Positions 42,301 through 52,705 of a stretch of DNA of 64,000 bases are shown piece by piece (within the stretch, counting starts at the first letter, position 1; every line of letters starts with the position of its first letter). Location: positions 310,001-374,000 of the forward strand of contig JAVTLE010000023.1 of NCBI GenBank assembly GCA_033439295.1, in the 5' to 3' direction. Source of the DNA: Deuterostichococcus epilithicus (taxonomy: Eukaryota; Chlorophyta; Trebouxiophyceae; Prasiolales; Stichococcaceae). The translations under genes and the position numbers were made by a program. The notes below the pieces were generated by a model, which was not told the origin of the DNA, ran no database searches, and saw only the letters and a list, made by a program, of their open reading frames with translations.

Positions 42301-43993
42301 GGCTGCAGCAGCCGGCATCGCCCTGCGGGTCCTGCCAACACAAACAAAGCACCCGGGAAAGGGTGATACGAATACACTTAGACGGCCGCACCCTCGAGAT
42401 AGCCGCCGGTATGCGGCGGGGCGGCGGCGGGCTGCACACCCGCCAGCCAGGCGGCATCAAATGCCAGCGCCTGCGTCTGGCTCCAGGCGGAAGGAATCAT
42501 CAGATCGGCGCCGGATGGCGCCGAGATGAGGAGCGCCTTAAAGTCCTGTGGCCACCTGGCGGCAGTGCGGAGGGATACCCAGCTCAGATGCATTGGCCAG
42601 CTTGCCACAAATCAGGCAGCGGGATTCGGTGGACGTCGCGCATGTGACTGCACCCAGCCCCTGACATGCTGCCGCTGACAGCGTTCAGCCGCAGCCATCC
42701 AGCATCTTTCCATGCTTGAGACAACACCCTGCACTGGGCCTGAGCGCATGGCTGCACTCCCATGTTGCAGCAGTGCCCGCTAGGGCTTGCTTGGTGAGCA
42801 GGTAAACAGAATGCGTTTTTGCAATATGGCAGCGATCATCAGCACTACTTCCTTGATGGGTCGCAGCACAGCGGTGCCTAGTTTGGGTTCGACTTCCTCA
42901 CAAGGGAGAAGCAGTAGCAGAGGTGGCGGAGCAAGCATCCGCCACAAGAATGGACTCACCCCCGAGGCTCCGCCCAGAACTCAAAGCCGCGCCACAGGCG
43001 GCCACCAGATTCGAGGACCGGCGTGGGCCCGGTGGCGTATGTGCCATTCACCGGCGACGGGAAGAGCTCCTGCGGCAGTCAATCAGGGGGTCGAGTCGGT
43101 TCGGTATTCCCTCCTGTCCACACGGCTCAGTGGCCTTCCAGCAAATCTGACAGAAAGTGTGTGTGGCTGACTCCGTGTCTGTGATGAGCGGACGATCACG
43201 AGAGTGCCGGCAGCCAGCGGGCGCCGGCGTCGCTTGCAGCGCAAAGCCCGCAGCCCGTGGGCCGCTGGATGCTGCCGCCGCCAGAATGACATCAACCCGC
43301 CCCTTTCACCTGCTGGATCCAAGTGCGACCGCCGTCACGGCTGCGCGAGACCCCGATGCCGTTGCCGCTGTCGCCGCCGTCGGACGTCACGCCCAGCAGG
43401 AACAGATGCCCTGTGGCGTTCTGTACGAACAGGGTGCTCCAGTACTGGTCGCCAATGGTGGCGGTGTGCTCCCAGTTCACGCCGCGGTCGTGAGAAATGT
43501 ACACATGCGTTCGGTTCGCCGCCTGCAGTTTCGATTATGACAGGGCGTGCTTGGATGGATGTGGACTTTGCTCTCAAGTGGTTACGGACCCTCTCTTCCT
43601 CCCTACGGGAGATGCAGATCGCCGTTCCACAGCACGTGCTACTACCGGGCGACTAGCCGGTAGCCAACGGCATCGGAGCGTCAGGACTGCATCGCAAAGC
43701 AGCTAATGTGACAAAAGAAGTCATCTTGCTGCGGCTGCACACGCTGCGAGGACGTAGCCGTGAGGTCTCACCGCCTTCGGACCGAAGTCATCGTGCGACG
43801 CCACCAACGAGCCGTTCGAGAGGGCAACGATGCTGGGCGATCCAACAAAAATGCCGTCGCCTTCCGGCCTCCAGACAACCTCAGATAGGGGCAGCGTCGT
43901 GTCGGACATCGGCCGCGCATTCGTACACCGCACGAAAAGTGGCGCGATCGCGAGTGCGGACAGGATCATCCGGGATGCGATGCAGAATGGCAT
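39339..43993 (-). CDS. Sialidase/BNR beta-propeller protein, secreted, with large low-complexity insert
   Basis: Predicted glycoside-hydrolase-like six-bladed propeller of the bacterial/fungal-type exo-sialidase superfamily; enzyme activity is not proven for algal members. Exons: 43993-43772 (N-terminal hydrophobic segment, then VVWRPEGDGIFVGSPSIVAL), 43522-43310, 43069-42960, 42555-42392, 42143-41272, 40732-40582, 40245-40117, 39510-39339. Two Asp boxes lie in exon 2: SHDRGVNW and SRDGGRTW. Later landmarks are WPQDFKALLISAPSGADLM, GNAVEGPDGSVGLLMRT, MPGGGNKFTVRRDPATRLYV, ADWHFDGADIIAVIRTA and YRGANSYHNSNRLTFLR. Exon 5 holds an Ala/Pro/Arg-rich insertion of roughly 200 residues. Exon 6 is one base short: phase and homology (PQRNILQLVTSADLVSW) require an extra base near the G4 run at 40628-40631. 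With it the CDS is 2,034 bases, 677 residues. An n run lies in the following intron at 40527. Confidence 0.85.
40805..40995 (-). repeat. Two decayed copies of sialidase exon 6 5' edge
   Basis: On minus, KPGGGNKLIALFEQ (about 40990) and MPGGGSEFRPQQDPGGSCLW (about 40857) parallel MPGGGNKFTVRRDPATRLYV at 40729. Both lie upstream of the real exon in the intron. Confidence 0.88.
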
Positions 43994-44618
43994 TGCGTTG
44001 CAAGCAAGGGCGTTTTACAAAAAAAACGCCTAGCCCTGAACCAAAGCGGACCTGTTTGACCAAAGACATGTAGCTCGGATCTGTGATCGTCGTCAGTGTG
44101 ACGCCTCATATAACGTGTGTCGCCTCGGAACGTCCGAAAGTGCGACACTGGTGGCCCCTCAGATCGGGGCACGCTAGGAGTGACCAGCTCGGCGCAAGCT
44201 GAAGCATGCAAGTCTGCATCTCGCCGATCCATCAGCTGGTGAGCTGCGACATGCGCTGGCTGCCGCCGCCAACTGCCGTCGCTGATGGAGCAGCGTCATG
44301 CGCTGATGGGCGATCGGCATGCAGTGCCACCCGGCAATACGAAGCTGCCCCAAGCCTGCCATGTTTCACTACAGTTGCACCCTTGTGCAGTCGATGCTGG
44401 AGCCGCTGCACAGCGAGCAGCGTGCCCAGCAGGGCGCGCGGCTGCCGCCACGGCGGCGCCGGTTCCGGGCACCGTTCACGCACCCCCCTCCGCCTGTCCC
44501 CTCTGTGAGTCCGTGAGACAATCAGGAGGACATCGTCAAGGAGCCCGCGCTGGTTCGAATGTGGGTTAGGGTGTTTGTGTGGGCTACCCGTCTTCTGTTT
44601 TGAGAGAGGGTACTGACC
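43994..44618. other. Intergenic
   Basis: Spacer between the QNG1 stop (44619) and the sialidase ATG (43993), both on minus. It should hold the sialidase promoter. No gene is visible. Confidence 0.5.
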
Positions 44619-47600
44619 TCAGTAGTAGATGGTGAGTGTGCGATGGTGCGGCGGCGCCGTCTCCCGGGCCCCCTCACCGCGCCCCCACAACAGCCAGTCC
44701 ACCGCCACCGCCGTGATTGTAGGATTCGGGGTTTTCCCGCTGCGTACTGCTGCCGTGACGCCGCTGCTGTGCGTCCCCATCGCCCGGCCCGCCGCCACCC
44801 CGCTGCCGGCTGGAGGTGCGCTGGGAGTGGGCCCCGCCACCGCCGCCGCGCCATCGAGCGTCGGCGCCAGCCGGGCGTTGAGCTCGAGTCGCAGCGCCTC
44901 CACCGCCGCGATCGTGCAGGCACGGATCTCCACCTCGGCGGCGCCGCCCGGCGGAATCTCTTGTCTGCCATCCACCTGAGGTGAGGGGCAGGGCGGCAAA
45001 TGATAAGGGGTGTGTTCCTCTTCAGGCATGAATGATCGGCATGCGACGGGCGCAACCCGGAGACACCTCCCACCGGCTGCCCACCCTGTGGTCGCAGGCA
45101 GCCCTCTGTCACAAGCAGGCAGCGATGGCAGGCAGGGGCGCCAACAGGGCGGGAGGCATCGGAAGGCAAGGAGTGTCGCGTCAGCTGCTGTGCTGTGTCC
45201 GATCGCAGCTGAATGTCAACGTCCTTCCTGACGTGAATTGATGACTGCAGGAGCATGCTATCGGTCATATACCCAGGCCTGCCAGCTCTGACTCCAGAGC
45301 CTGCCAGAACCCAAGAACTCCAGCAGAGTCAGTGTGCAAGGTCTCACAGCGGGCACATGTGATGGTCGAACTGCCGAGTTTTGGGTATTCGCGAACCTGG
45401 GCCGCCAATTCGGCGCTGTACACGAGGACGCCCATCTGCCGTAGCACGACAGGCACCCTGTAGTCAGCGAAGGTCGTCAGGCGGTGGAGATCGCGGAAGG
45501 CGCCGGCGCCGGTGCCGCCGAACGCGCCCCACACATCGGCCGCAAAGATCTGCGCACGCTTGTATAGAAACACCTGGCGGCCCCTGCGGGAAAGTTGCAG
45601 AGCTTGCTCGAAAAGCACATTGACGGTGAGACAAGCTGCCTTGTCGAACTCGCATCGGGCATGAATCCACCCTGGGACCTTGCGCATGCGCGGCGGGCAG
45701 AGGACGCTGCACAGCTGCAGAACGCCCCTCGGAAGCCCCGGAAAACCCTAGACCCCAACACCTCTGGCCCTCCATCAGCACGACTTGCTGAGCCATCGTG
45801 ACGCAGATGCACCACATCTCAGCTGCCTCCCAGTTCAGAGCCACCACAGCCCGCACCACACCTGTACACGGTATGGTCTCGGAACCCGGGGAACGCCGCC
45901 GTGACGAGCCGCACCAGAGCCGCCGCCGAGCCGCCCGCAGCCGCCACGAGCTCGGCGGCTCGCCCACCATAGGATTCGGCCAGACCGTGGCCGACCTGAG
46001 GAGTGAACAGCACTTCACGTCAGAAAGTGTGTCCGCATCAGGGGCGCCCGCCGCTGGGTCAGTGGCTTGCCAGATGCAGCCCTCCGCCGGCGCAGAGCCG
46101 AGCTGTGGCAGATGTGGCATCTCAATGTCAGAGGCTGTTTATGGCATTTTGGCTGCACACCTGCGTTGGGTGTGACTTCATTGCTGATTATCAAGCTGCT
46201 AGCCTCAACTTGCGGCACAGACAGTCCAGGCAGCAGCAAGAGCTGTGACGCCCCACGATGGAAGCTGCCCAAACCACGCAAGACACACAACAGCCCAGGA
46301 CTGCAACAGCATAACCTCTGCCCGCCATGCAGGGCCTTGCACGGTGCTCTGCGCTTGCCTGGCAGTGTGTCAGTCCTCATCAATGCCGAGGGGTTGAAGG
46401 TGACACACAGGGACAAGGCGAGGCACAACCTGCAGCATTCGGCTCGCTCACGCTGCCGCTGCGGCAGGGGCGGAATGGGCGAAGTCCTTTCACCCCCATT
46501 TCCACAAAGCTGCGACAACCCACACATGGTGTCTTCACCGGCATCCCCCCCGCAGCAGCAGCCTTGCTCGCCCGAGTTGCAGCAGCAGCCGCGGCGGTGG
46601 GGCAGCAATGCGTCCTGGTCTTTCCAAGTGAGCACGAGACGTAGAGCCACATCAATGCAACCACAGCCGCAAGTCCGCAGTTTCCTGTCCAGAAAGGGAA
46701 ACTGTACGAGAATACGGCGCACCTCCCGCAGCAGCCGAGCCCGCTCGTCCTGCAGCGGCAGCGGCTCCCGCCGCCGCGCCAGCGCCTGCACCGCAGCGCC
46801 GTCTGCTTCCTGCAGCCGTGCCGCATCCAGCGCCCCGGGGTCTGCCAGCAGCGACTCCTGCAGTCCAGGCGTCGACAAGATTGCCGATCAAACATGTTGC
46901 GACCCAATGCCGCTGCGGCGCCGCCTGCTTCCTGCAGCAGTGCTGCATCCAGTGCGCCAGCATCCTCCTGCTACGACTCCTGCGCGCATTGGTGCGCAGT
47001 CAAACCAAAACCTTGCCCGCATGTGGGGCTTGCATCACTGCGCCACCTGCTTCCCAGGAGGCGTGGCCGCTGGATGCGATGACTATTTGGATCAACAACT
47101 TGGATTTTTTTTGTTGGGGCTCCCACCTTGAGGCCGCGGGCCAGGTGCTCGTACTCCAGCCCCGGCTGCGGCCAGAAGCAGAAGTTGAGGGCGTCCAACA
47201 CCAGCAGGTACTGCATCGTCGCGTTGTCGCTGCCGCAAAAGTGCATGCCTGCAACCAAAGGGACCGCCAGTGGGATGTCCAGCAGCAGAAGGCAGTGCAT
47301 CGTTGCGTCTTCGCCGGCCCAAGAGACGGTGTCTGCAGCCCAGAAAGTGTGTAAGGTGCGGCCAGAATGAGGATGTCTAGCACAGGTGCTAAATGGCGCA
47401 TTGTCTTGGCGCCAAAATTCCTGCCTGCAGCCAAGACTTCGTCAAATCTTTCAACAACCTGCAACTTGGCATACCTGTGTCCCACTTCGGGCGCTGCAGC
47501 TCGGCGAGCTCCGCCGGCATCACCGCCACCGCCGCTGCCCGGAGCGCTGCATGGAGGGGGGTGCATCTCTTCAACGAGTGCGGCGTCGTGCACATCTGCA

Positions 47601-47852
47601 TGATCCGGCGGATACAGTACAACGCATTCGGTAGCTCATCAACTTGGTGCCCGACGAGTCGTGCAGCGGAAGGCGTGCATGCCAGCGGCGGCGCTCTCCC
47701 TGGCACGCTGCTGACGCGGCAGGTGTGAGGCTGAGGCTATCAATGAACGCACCTGCATGGTCAATGCGCACGTGCTGCGCGCGTTCTACCACCCAGGCGG
47801 CGCTGTCGGACACGTCCGCAAGGCAATCGCGTGGTGCGAGGGGCATTGGCAT
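44619..47852 (-). CDS. QNG1: Queuosine 5'-phosphate N-glycosylase/hydrolase (DUF2419), queuine salvage
   Basis: Enzyme that releases queuine from queuosine-5'-phosphate so that the base can be reused for tRNA modification in eukaryotes (family PF10343). Exons: 47852-47753 (ATG MPMPLAPRDC..., SAAWVVERAQHVRIDHA), 47595-47475, 47248-47127 (GMHFCGSDNATMQYLLVLDA then LNFCFWPQPGLEYEHLA), 46857-46723, 45995-45862 (AESYGGRAAELVAAAGGSAA), 45583-45397 (LYKRAQIFAADVWGAFGG; FADYRVPVVLRQMGVLVYS), 44975-44619 (ending VDWLLWGRG...PPHHRTLTIYY). Exon 2 is one base too long for its phases: a C6 run (plus-strand G6 near 47556-47561) must be C5 to read EEMHPLHAALRAAAVAVM and join KWDTG to exon 3. With that correction the CDS is 1,155 bases, 384 residues, close to family length. 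An ATG two codons downstream is an equal start candidate. Divergent from the secreted-protein gene. Confidence 0.92.
46895..46985 (-). repeat. Decayed copy of QNG1 exon 4 5' half
   Basis: The minus reading DAGALDAALLQEAGGAAAAL parallels DPGALDAARLQEADGAAVQAL of exon 4 (46842-46780). It lies in the intron upstream of the real acceptor. Confidence 0.85.
47262..47455 (-). repeat. Decayed copies of QNG1 exon 3 5' half
   Basis: Plus-strand blocks gtgcatcgttgcgtcttcgc (about 47297) and gcggccagaatgaggatgtc (about 47357) repeat ctgcatcgtcgcgttgtcgc and gcggccagaagcagaagttg of the real exon region 47169-47230. Both lie upstream in the intron. Confidence 0.75.
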
Positions 47853-48384
47853 GCCGCAGCAGGTGCGAAGGTTGGCTCTGAGCTGCAAGGGTGATCCGCT
47901 GCGAGAGCCGAGCACTTCGAAAGCTAAAAGCCCAGACGCCCGACCCTTGAGCATGCGAGCTGGCTGACGACTAGAGAGTTTCGGCCGTCCGAACGTGTCG
48001 GAGAATGGGATTGAATCAAAATGTGAGTCTGGGCGTTGTGCCGATCGTCAGGCAGGGAAACTTTGGCCTTCGACTGTTCTTACGTGCACAAAGCAGATTG
48101 ATCGACAAGGTGCCTCCTTACTTGGATGATATGGAAACTGGGTGGAAGCAACAACGGTCGCAGGACGTTTCGGAGTCGTACACGAAAAAGATCTCGAGAT
48201 TCACTCACGAGATTCTGTGTGCTGGGGAGTACTGGTGCAGATGTGGCAAATTTGAGACCGCGCCTCAAGAGTGTGCCTCCCACGATCCTCAAAGCTCAAG
48301 GCGCATTCCTGTGCGATTGCGACGAGCTGGCACTGGTACAGTTGGGAGCTGCGGCGTAAGCAAGCAAGCAAATAGCAGTTGCTC
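47853..48384. promoter_or_regulatory. Bidirectional promoter region QNG1 / secreted protein
   Basis: About 530 bases separate the two start codons. It is visibly less GC-rich than the flanking exons (48000-48360). Promoter role is inferred from arrangement. I see no clear motif. Confidence 0.5.
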
Positions 48385-51216
48385 ATGTGCGCACGGGTGC
48401 GGAATTTCACAGCAGCCGCTGCCACGCTGCTGGCGGCGGCCCTGCTGGTCGCATTGGCCGACGCAGGCTCACTGCCAGTGTGCCCGGTGAGCTTTTGCTG
48501 CATCAACGGTCCATGAATTGAATTCACGAACAATAGGTGCATGCTGAGGGCGTTCGAAGCGGATGCAGAACTGTCGGACCGTGGCGCTGTGAGGTCAATG
48601 GCCGGCTGCGCCGTGGCGCCATCGCAGCTGCAGCCGCGGCCCTCGCAGCAGCTTGCAGATGCCGGGTTCGGACGCTCTTGCAAACCTTCTGGTAGCTGGC
48701 GAAACCAGATTGAAGGACCATCTGCTGTGCGAGCTCCACTGCAGCGCCCTGCATGTCACCGTGTCTCCCAGCCGCCGCTGGCCACCTCCGCTGCCGACGC
48801 CGCACCTTGCACACTAGTTGCGTCGCTTCGAGGTTCTCGTGATGAGATGGTGACTTCTGCAGGCGAAACCAGTACCTGAAGTACTGGGGCCTGGGTCTAG
48901 CATACCAGGAAGAATGCCTTCTCGGTTGGGTTGACCCGAGTTTTTGTTGTGACATCTGGAGACATGTTCCGTGCAGGCGAAGCAGTACCTGGACCCGGGG
49001 TTGGGCTGCCGGCCGTGCATCGCCCGAAGCAGCCCCTTCACGCGCGTGCTGCCCGGCAACGCCGGCCGCAAGTGCTACAACCCGGAAACCGCGCTGGGCC
49101 TCGTCTCCTGCAGTGCGCCCTTTACACCCGCTGTTGGCAATGGAATCTGACGCTGCCTGGCAACGGCGGCTGCAAGTGCTGCAGCGCAGAGACCGCGCTC
49201 AGCCTCGACTCCTGCACGAACCCTCCACCATCGGGGGCTCGCACAACAGCTGTTTATAGATCCTGAGGCAGCAGTACGGTGCGTCCATCCTGTCATGATA
49301 CAGCAGTCAACAGTCATTCGATGGTCGTGCACCCGGTAAGAGCTTGTTTTGGATTGCTGTGGCGTCCGGCGACCTGGCAGTAACAACTGTTCAATTTTAT
49401 GGAGCAGCAGAGGAGCCTGTTCAATCCCTAAACGCTCACCTCGACTTGGCGTTCACTCGTGTCAGCCCTGTAGGTCCAAGAAGCAGCGGCATGGGACTAT
49501 ACATAACATGCATACTTTCCGGCGCGCAGCTGGGGTGGAGGTGGCGGTGAAGATCCGCTCCCAGGCCAACGCTAGCAAGGTCGTCATCTGCATCAACCCG
49601 AATGACAAGTGCGTGGCGCGGCTCGTCTGCCCTCTTGACTCATGTCTCTGCCTTGACGCCTCGGTGGCACCGCGTTGCCTGCATGCTCGCCTCTCACCTG
49701 GCGCTGCGGCATACTTTTCGTGGCAAAACTCGCTGCGCCGCGCTGCCTGCATTCTCGCCTCTCGACTGGCGGTGCCGCTTGTGGTTCGAAACAAAACCTG
49801 CAGAGCACTCGGCGCTGCTGCGAGCTGCTCCGAGTGCCATTGCGCATGTGGCAGCAGCGGACACCACAAGACGGTCGTTCTGCGCAACCGAGCTGCCTGG
49901 CCATTTTCATGCACGAGATCCCCTTGGCGGTTGCTCCAAACCATCCTCGCGAATGACCAGAAAGAGAGAGCTTTGCATTGCTGCGTGATGCAGATACCAC
50001 ACCATCATCTTCCCAACGGCCAGCACTCCAGAGCTACCCGGCCTCACATATCGTAATTACAAGAAGACCACCCTGCGGCTGGCAGGTGCAATGTTGGTCC
50101 TTTCCCTTTTCCTTTTCCCTTTGTTTCTTCCCAACCACATAACACACATGACACTTGAGACGATGCACCCAGCATGGGTCGCACTGTCGTGCGCGGATGG
50201 GGAGCGGCCTGCCAGGCTGCCGCTGGAGCTGTTCGGGGTTTTTCCGAGTAACTACTATATATCAAAATGGCTGCTGGAGGCGGAGGTGGGGAGACAGCCC
50301 TCGCTGTGCATCGGCCATCATGATCGTGCCAGCCGCTCCTTGCCCCCCCCCTCCCCCATCACCTGCCCAATACGTCTGGGTGATGCGGCGCATTCGGCTG
50401 TGCCGTCCCAAAGTGCAGCGCATGGCGCCGCCGGCTTCGTAGCTGTATGCTGTTGTCCCGAACACTACATATTCTTGTTAGGAGCGTGAGCCTTTACTCG
50501 AAAGCTTTGCTAGGAAAACCCGCCGCTAAGCAATGTTCAGTGGCTGCAAGTCATACCACCCTGTCCACCTCACAACCTTTCCACATAGCCAGCGGCGTCA
50601 CCAGCAGCGGCAGCCGCGCCTGCCTGCTCACCTGGGAGCTTTGCCGCCTGCAGGCTTGAAAACACGCAAAACCCGGAGGGGCGCCGTAATTTTGAATAAG
50701 ACGTCGGGTCCGACCAAGGGGCTGCACGTCACCTTCTCCGACCTGTACGGAAAGTTCAAAAAGCGGTGCGCTTTAGGGTTCAGGGTGTAGGATGCGGCGG
50801 TGCCTCCTGTCATCTATGCTCATCGCGGGTGCCTTTCGGTGGGCTGAGCCAAAACCAGCTTGTGAGCGAGCTGACGGAGATGCGGTGTCGTCTGAGACGA
50901 CTCCGCAGATGTTCAAGACGCTGGCGGCCTGTAGGGCGTCCCTTGCTGTTGCCAACGAGTCACGCTGCAGGGTGTAACAAGGAGCCATGTTCGGCAGCAA
51001 ATGCTGTGACGTGGTTCAGCTGCAATGAAGCTTCTTTTCGCTACATTTGTCAACCTGCGAAATCCCTTCAGCTAACCTGAGCACTCTTGGGCGCGCAGGC
51101 GGAGCGCGGCTGTCTCGCTGCAGGGTGTCCTCAAGGACCCGCGCGGCAGTGAGCTGGACCTGTGCTTTGTGTCCTTCCCCGTCGTCTGCCCCAACGTGTC
51201 CAACAGGCAGAACTGA
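48385..51216 (+). CDS. Small secreted cysteine-containing protein (middle unresolved)
   Basis: Exon 1 48385-48486 is a textbook signal peptide (MCARVRNFTAAAATLLAAAL then LVALADAG). In-phase exons follow at 48977-49112 (LGCRPCIARSSPFTRVLPGN; KCYNPETALGLVSC) and 49530-49608 (GVEVAVKIRSQANASKVVIC). Two 3' exons also join in phase: about 50702-50765 (TSGPTKGLHVTFSDLYGKFK) and 51099-51216 (LQGVLKDPRGSELDLCFVSF, ends VVCPNVSNRQN). A GC-rich block at 50588-50654 (SGVTSSGSRACLLTWELCRL) probably supplies another exon, but I could not join it in phase. Spaced cysteines suggest a disulphide-bonded extracellular domain. There is a loose resemblance to pherophorin-type domains, but not enough to assign. 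Function unknown. Confidence 0.55.
49138..49235 (+). repeat. Decayed copy of secreted-protein exon 2 3' half
   Basis: The reading LPGNGGCKCCSAETALSLDS parallels LPGNAGRKCYNPETALGLVS of exon 2 (49049-49108), directly downstream of the donor. Confidence 0.92.
49615..49800 (+). repeat. Diverged tandem repeat downstream of exon 3
   Basis: ccgcgttgcctgcatgctcg then cctctcacctggcgctgc (about 49669-) and ccgcgctgcctgcattctcg then cctctcgactggcggtgc (about 49738-) are about 69 bases apart. A weaker third unit precedes them near 49620. Confidence 0.85.
50768..50790 (+). repeat. Telomere-like motif at a splice donor
   Basis: gctttagggttcagggtgta lies within the first 25 bases of the intron after the KFKKR exon. 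Confidence 0.7.
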
Positions 51217-52705
51217 GGCAGCATGGCGCACTCAGGCGCCACGATACCCCTTCCTCTCAGCTGGATGAGGTTCATGGGCGGGATAGATGCCGTGTCATCT
51301 CACAGTTTGAATGGCGCAATGCAAAGTCATTGCCGTGCAACCCTGTCTACGTAGTCCGTGGCAGTGGCAAGGCCGCTGTCTGCGGCAGGCGGCAGCGCCA
51401 CTTTGTGTTTTCGAATTAGCAGTGACTGCTAGCACAGATGATGAGTTGACGAGGGCTGCGAGGGGTGGTTGAAGTGTGCCTATGAAGTGCCCGCTGAATC
51501 GAAAGTATCAGATCGTTAACTTTGAAGTGACAATTTTGTGGGTGTGCACGTTGGTACATATCTATAATAGGGGAACGGACAGATGCTTGGATTGCTGGAG
51601 GACAAAAACTGCTTCATTCATGCCATAGGTAGGTACGTGGTACAATACGTTACGAATCAAGAACAACAAAACGAATACCTGAAACAGCGTCGCAACCTGT
51701 GGTCTACGTCCTGCGCTCCATCTTCAAAATGCGTCTCTGCAGTGCTGGCATCGTTCCCGCAGCACAGACGCCAAGCGACGTGCCAGTGGTGGTCCAAACT
51801 CCCATCTGTCTCAGACGCTTCTGCAGTGGACAGCCAGCGGACGGACAGCCAGCCAGGGTGCACGGCAGCCAGTCTGGCGGTGTAGCAGATGCCCATAGCG
51901 CACATGTGTTCGCCACTTCACGGCAACCGGTCTGGGGAGCAGGCAGCAGCCGTCAGTCTGCAGGCCGCCAGGGAGGAGTTCCGCCACCGCAGTCCACAGC
52001 GGTGCAACTGCTGCCCCCTGTCTGATGCGGCCTCCTGCAAGGGGGGTGCCTGCCCCCGATGAGGAGCAGGCCACCTGCTGATTGCGGCGTGGCTTCTCGG
52101 CGGCAGGGACCACTCGGTGCCGCCTGCTGCTGCAGGGGTGGCCACGGCGGCGGAACGTCGGGGCAGCGGCCCTGGCCACAGGCGGCCCGACCACCCCACG
52201 GTCACCGCTTTGGCGGCACAGCCTGCTGCCAGGCCGCTGCTGCCCTTGCAGCGCAGCAGCGCTGCGCAGAGCCCCCCGACTTGCCGCCTGCCGCCCATTC
52301 CCCCACGCGCTTGCACTGGCTGCGCAGCCTGGTGGATCCGAGCTTCACAGTCGCGAACCTGACGCCGCCAGCCACGCAATGTAGCGCAGCCGCTCGCGCC
52401 CCCTCTCCCCGGCCGCCGGGCGGCCGCCCGCCGCTCGCCGCCGCCGCCGCGACGCCCTGCCGCCCGGATGCGCCCTCGGACATGACAGCGGCAACTGGGC
52501 TTCCCCTGCCAGCGCGCAGTGCAGCACGGTAGCGACTGCGCTGCGATGGACCCCTGTCCGTGCGGGCGGTCCATCAGCGGCAAGTGGTCGGCGGGGCTGC
52601 GGCAGGGGGCACTGCCGCCGCATGCCGTCGCCGCCGCCGCAGCCCCGCCGCTGCGTCCCCCTTTCCCCCTTGGCCTCTCTGGCGACCCGCGTGCCGCGCG
52701 GCACG
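51217..52705. other. Convergent intergenic region
   Basis: Between the 3' ends of the secreted-protein gene (+) and the DUF212 gene (-). 51420-51700 is AT-rich. 51950-52700 is very GC-rich and open in several frames on both strands (one minus frame exceeds 350 codons), but all contain only compositional Gly/Ala/Arg/Pro strings. No gene is supported. Confidence 0.45.

Noticed and set aside
48385-51216. Assignment of the secreted protein to the pherophorin family
   Set aside because: Only a general cysteine-and-strand resemblance at the C-terminus. The characteristic C-x-C and CFT motifs are not visible.
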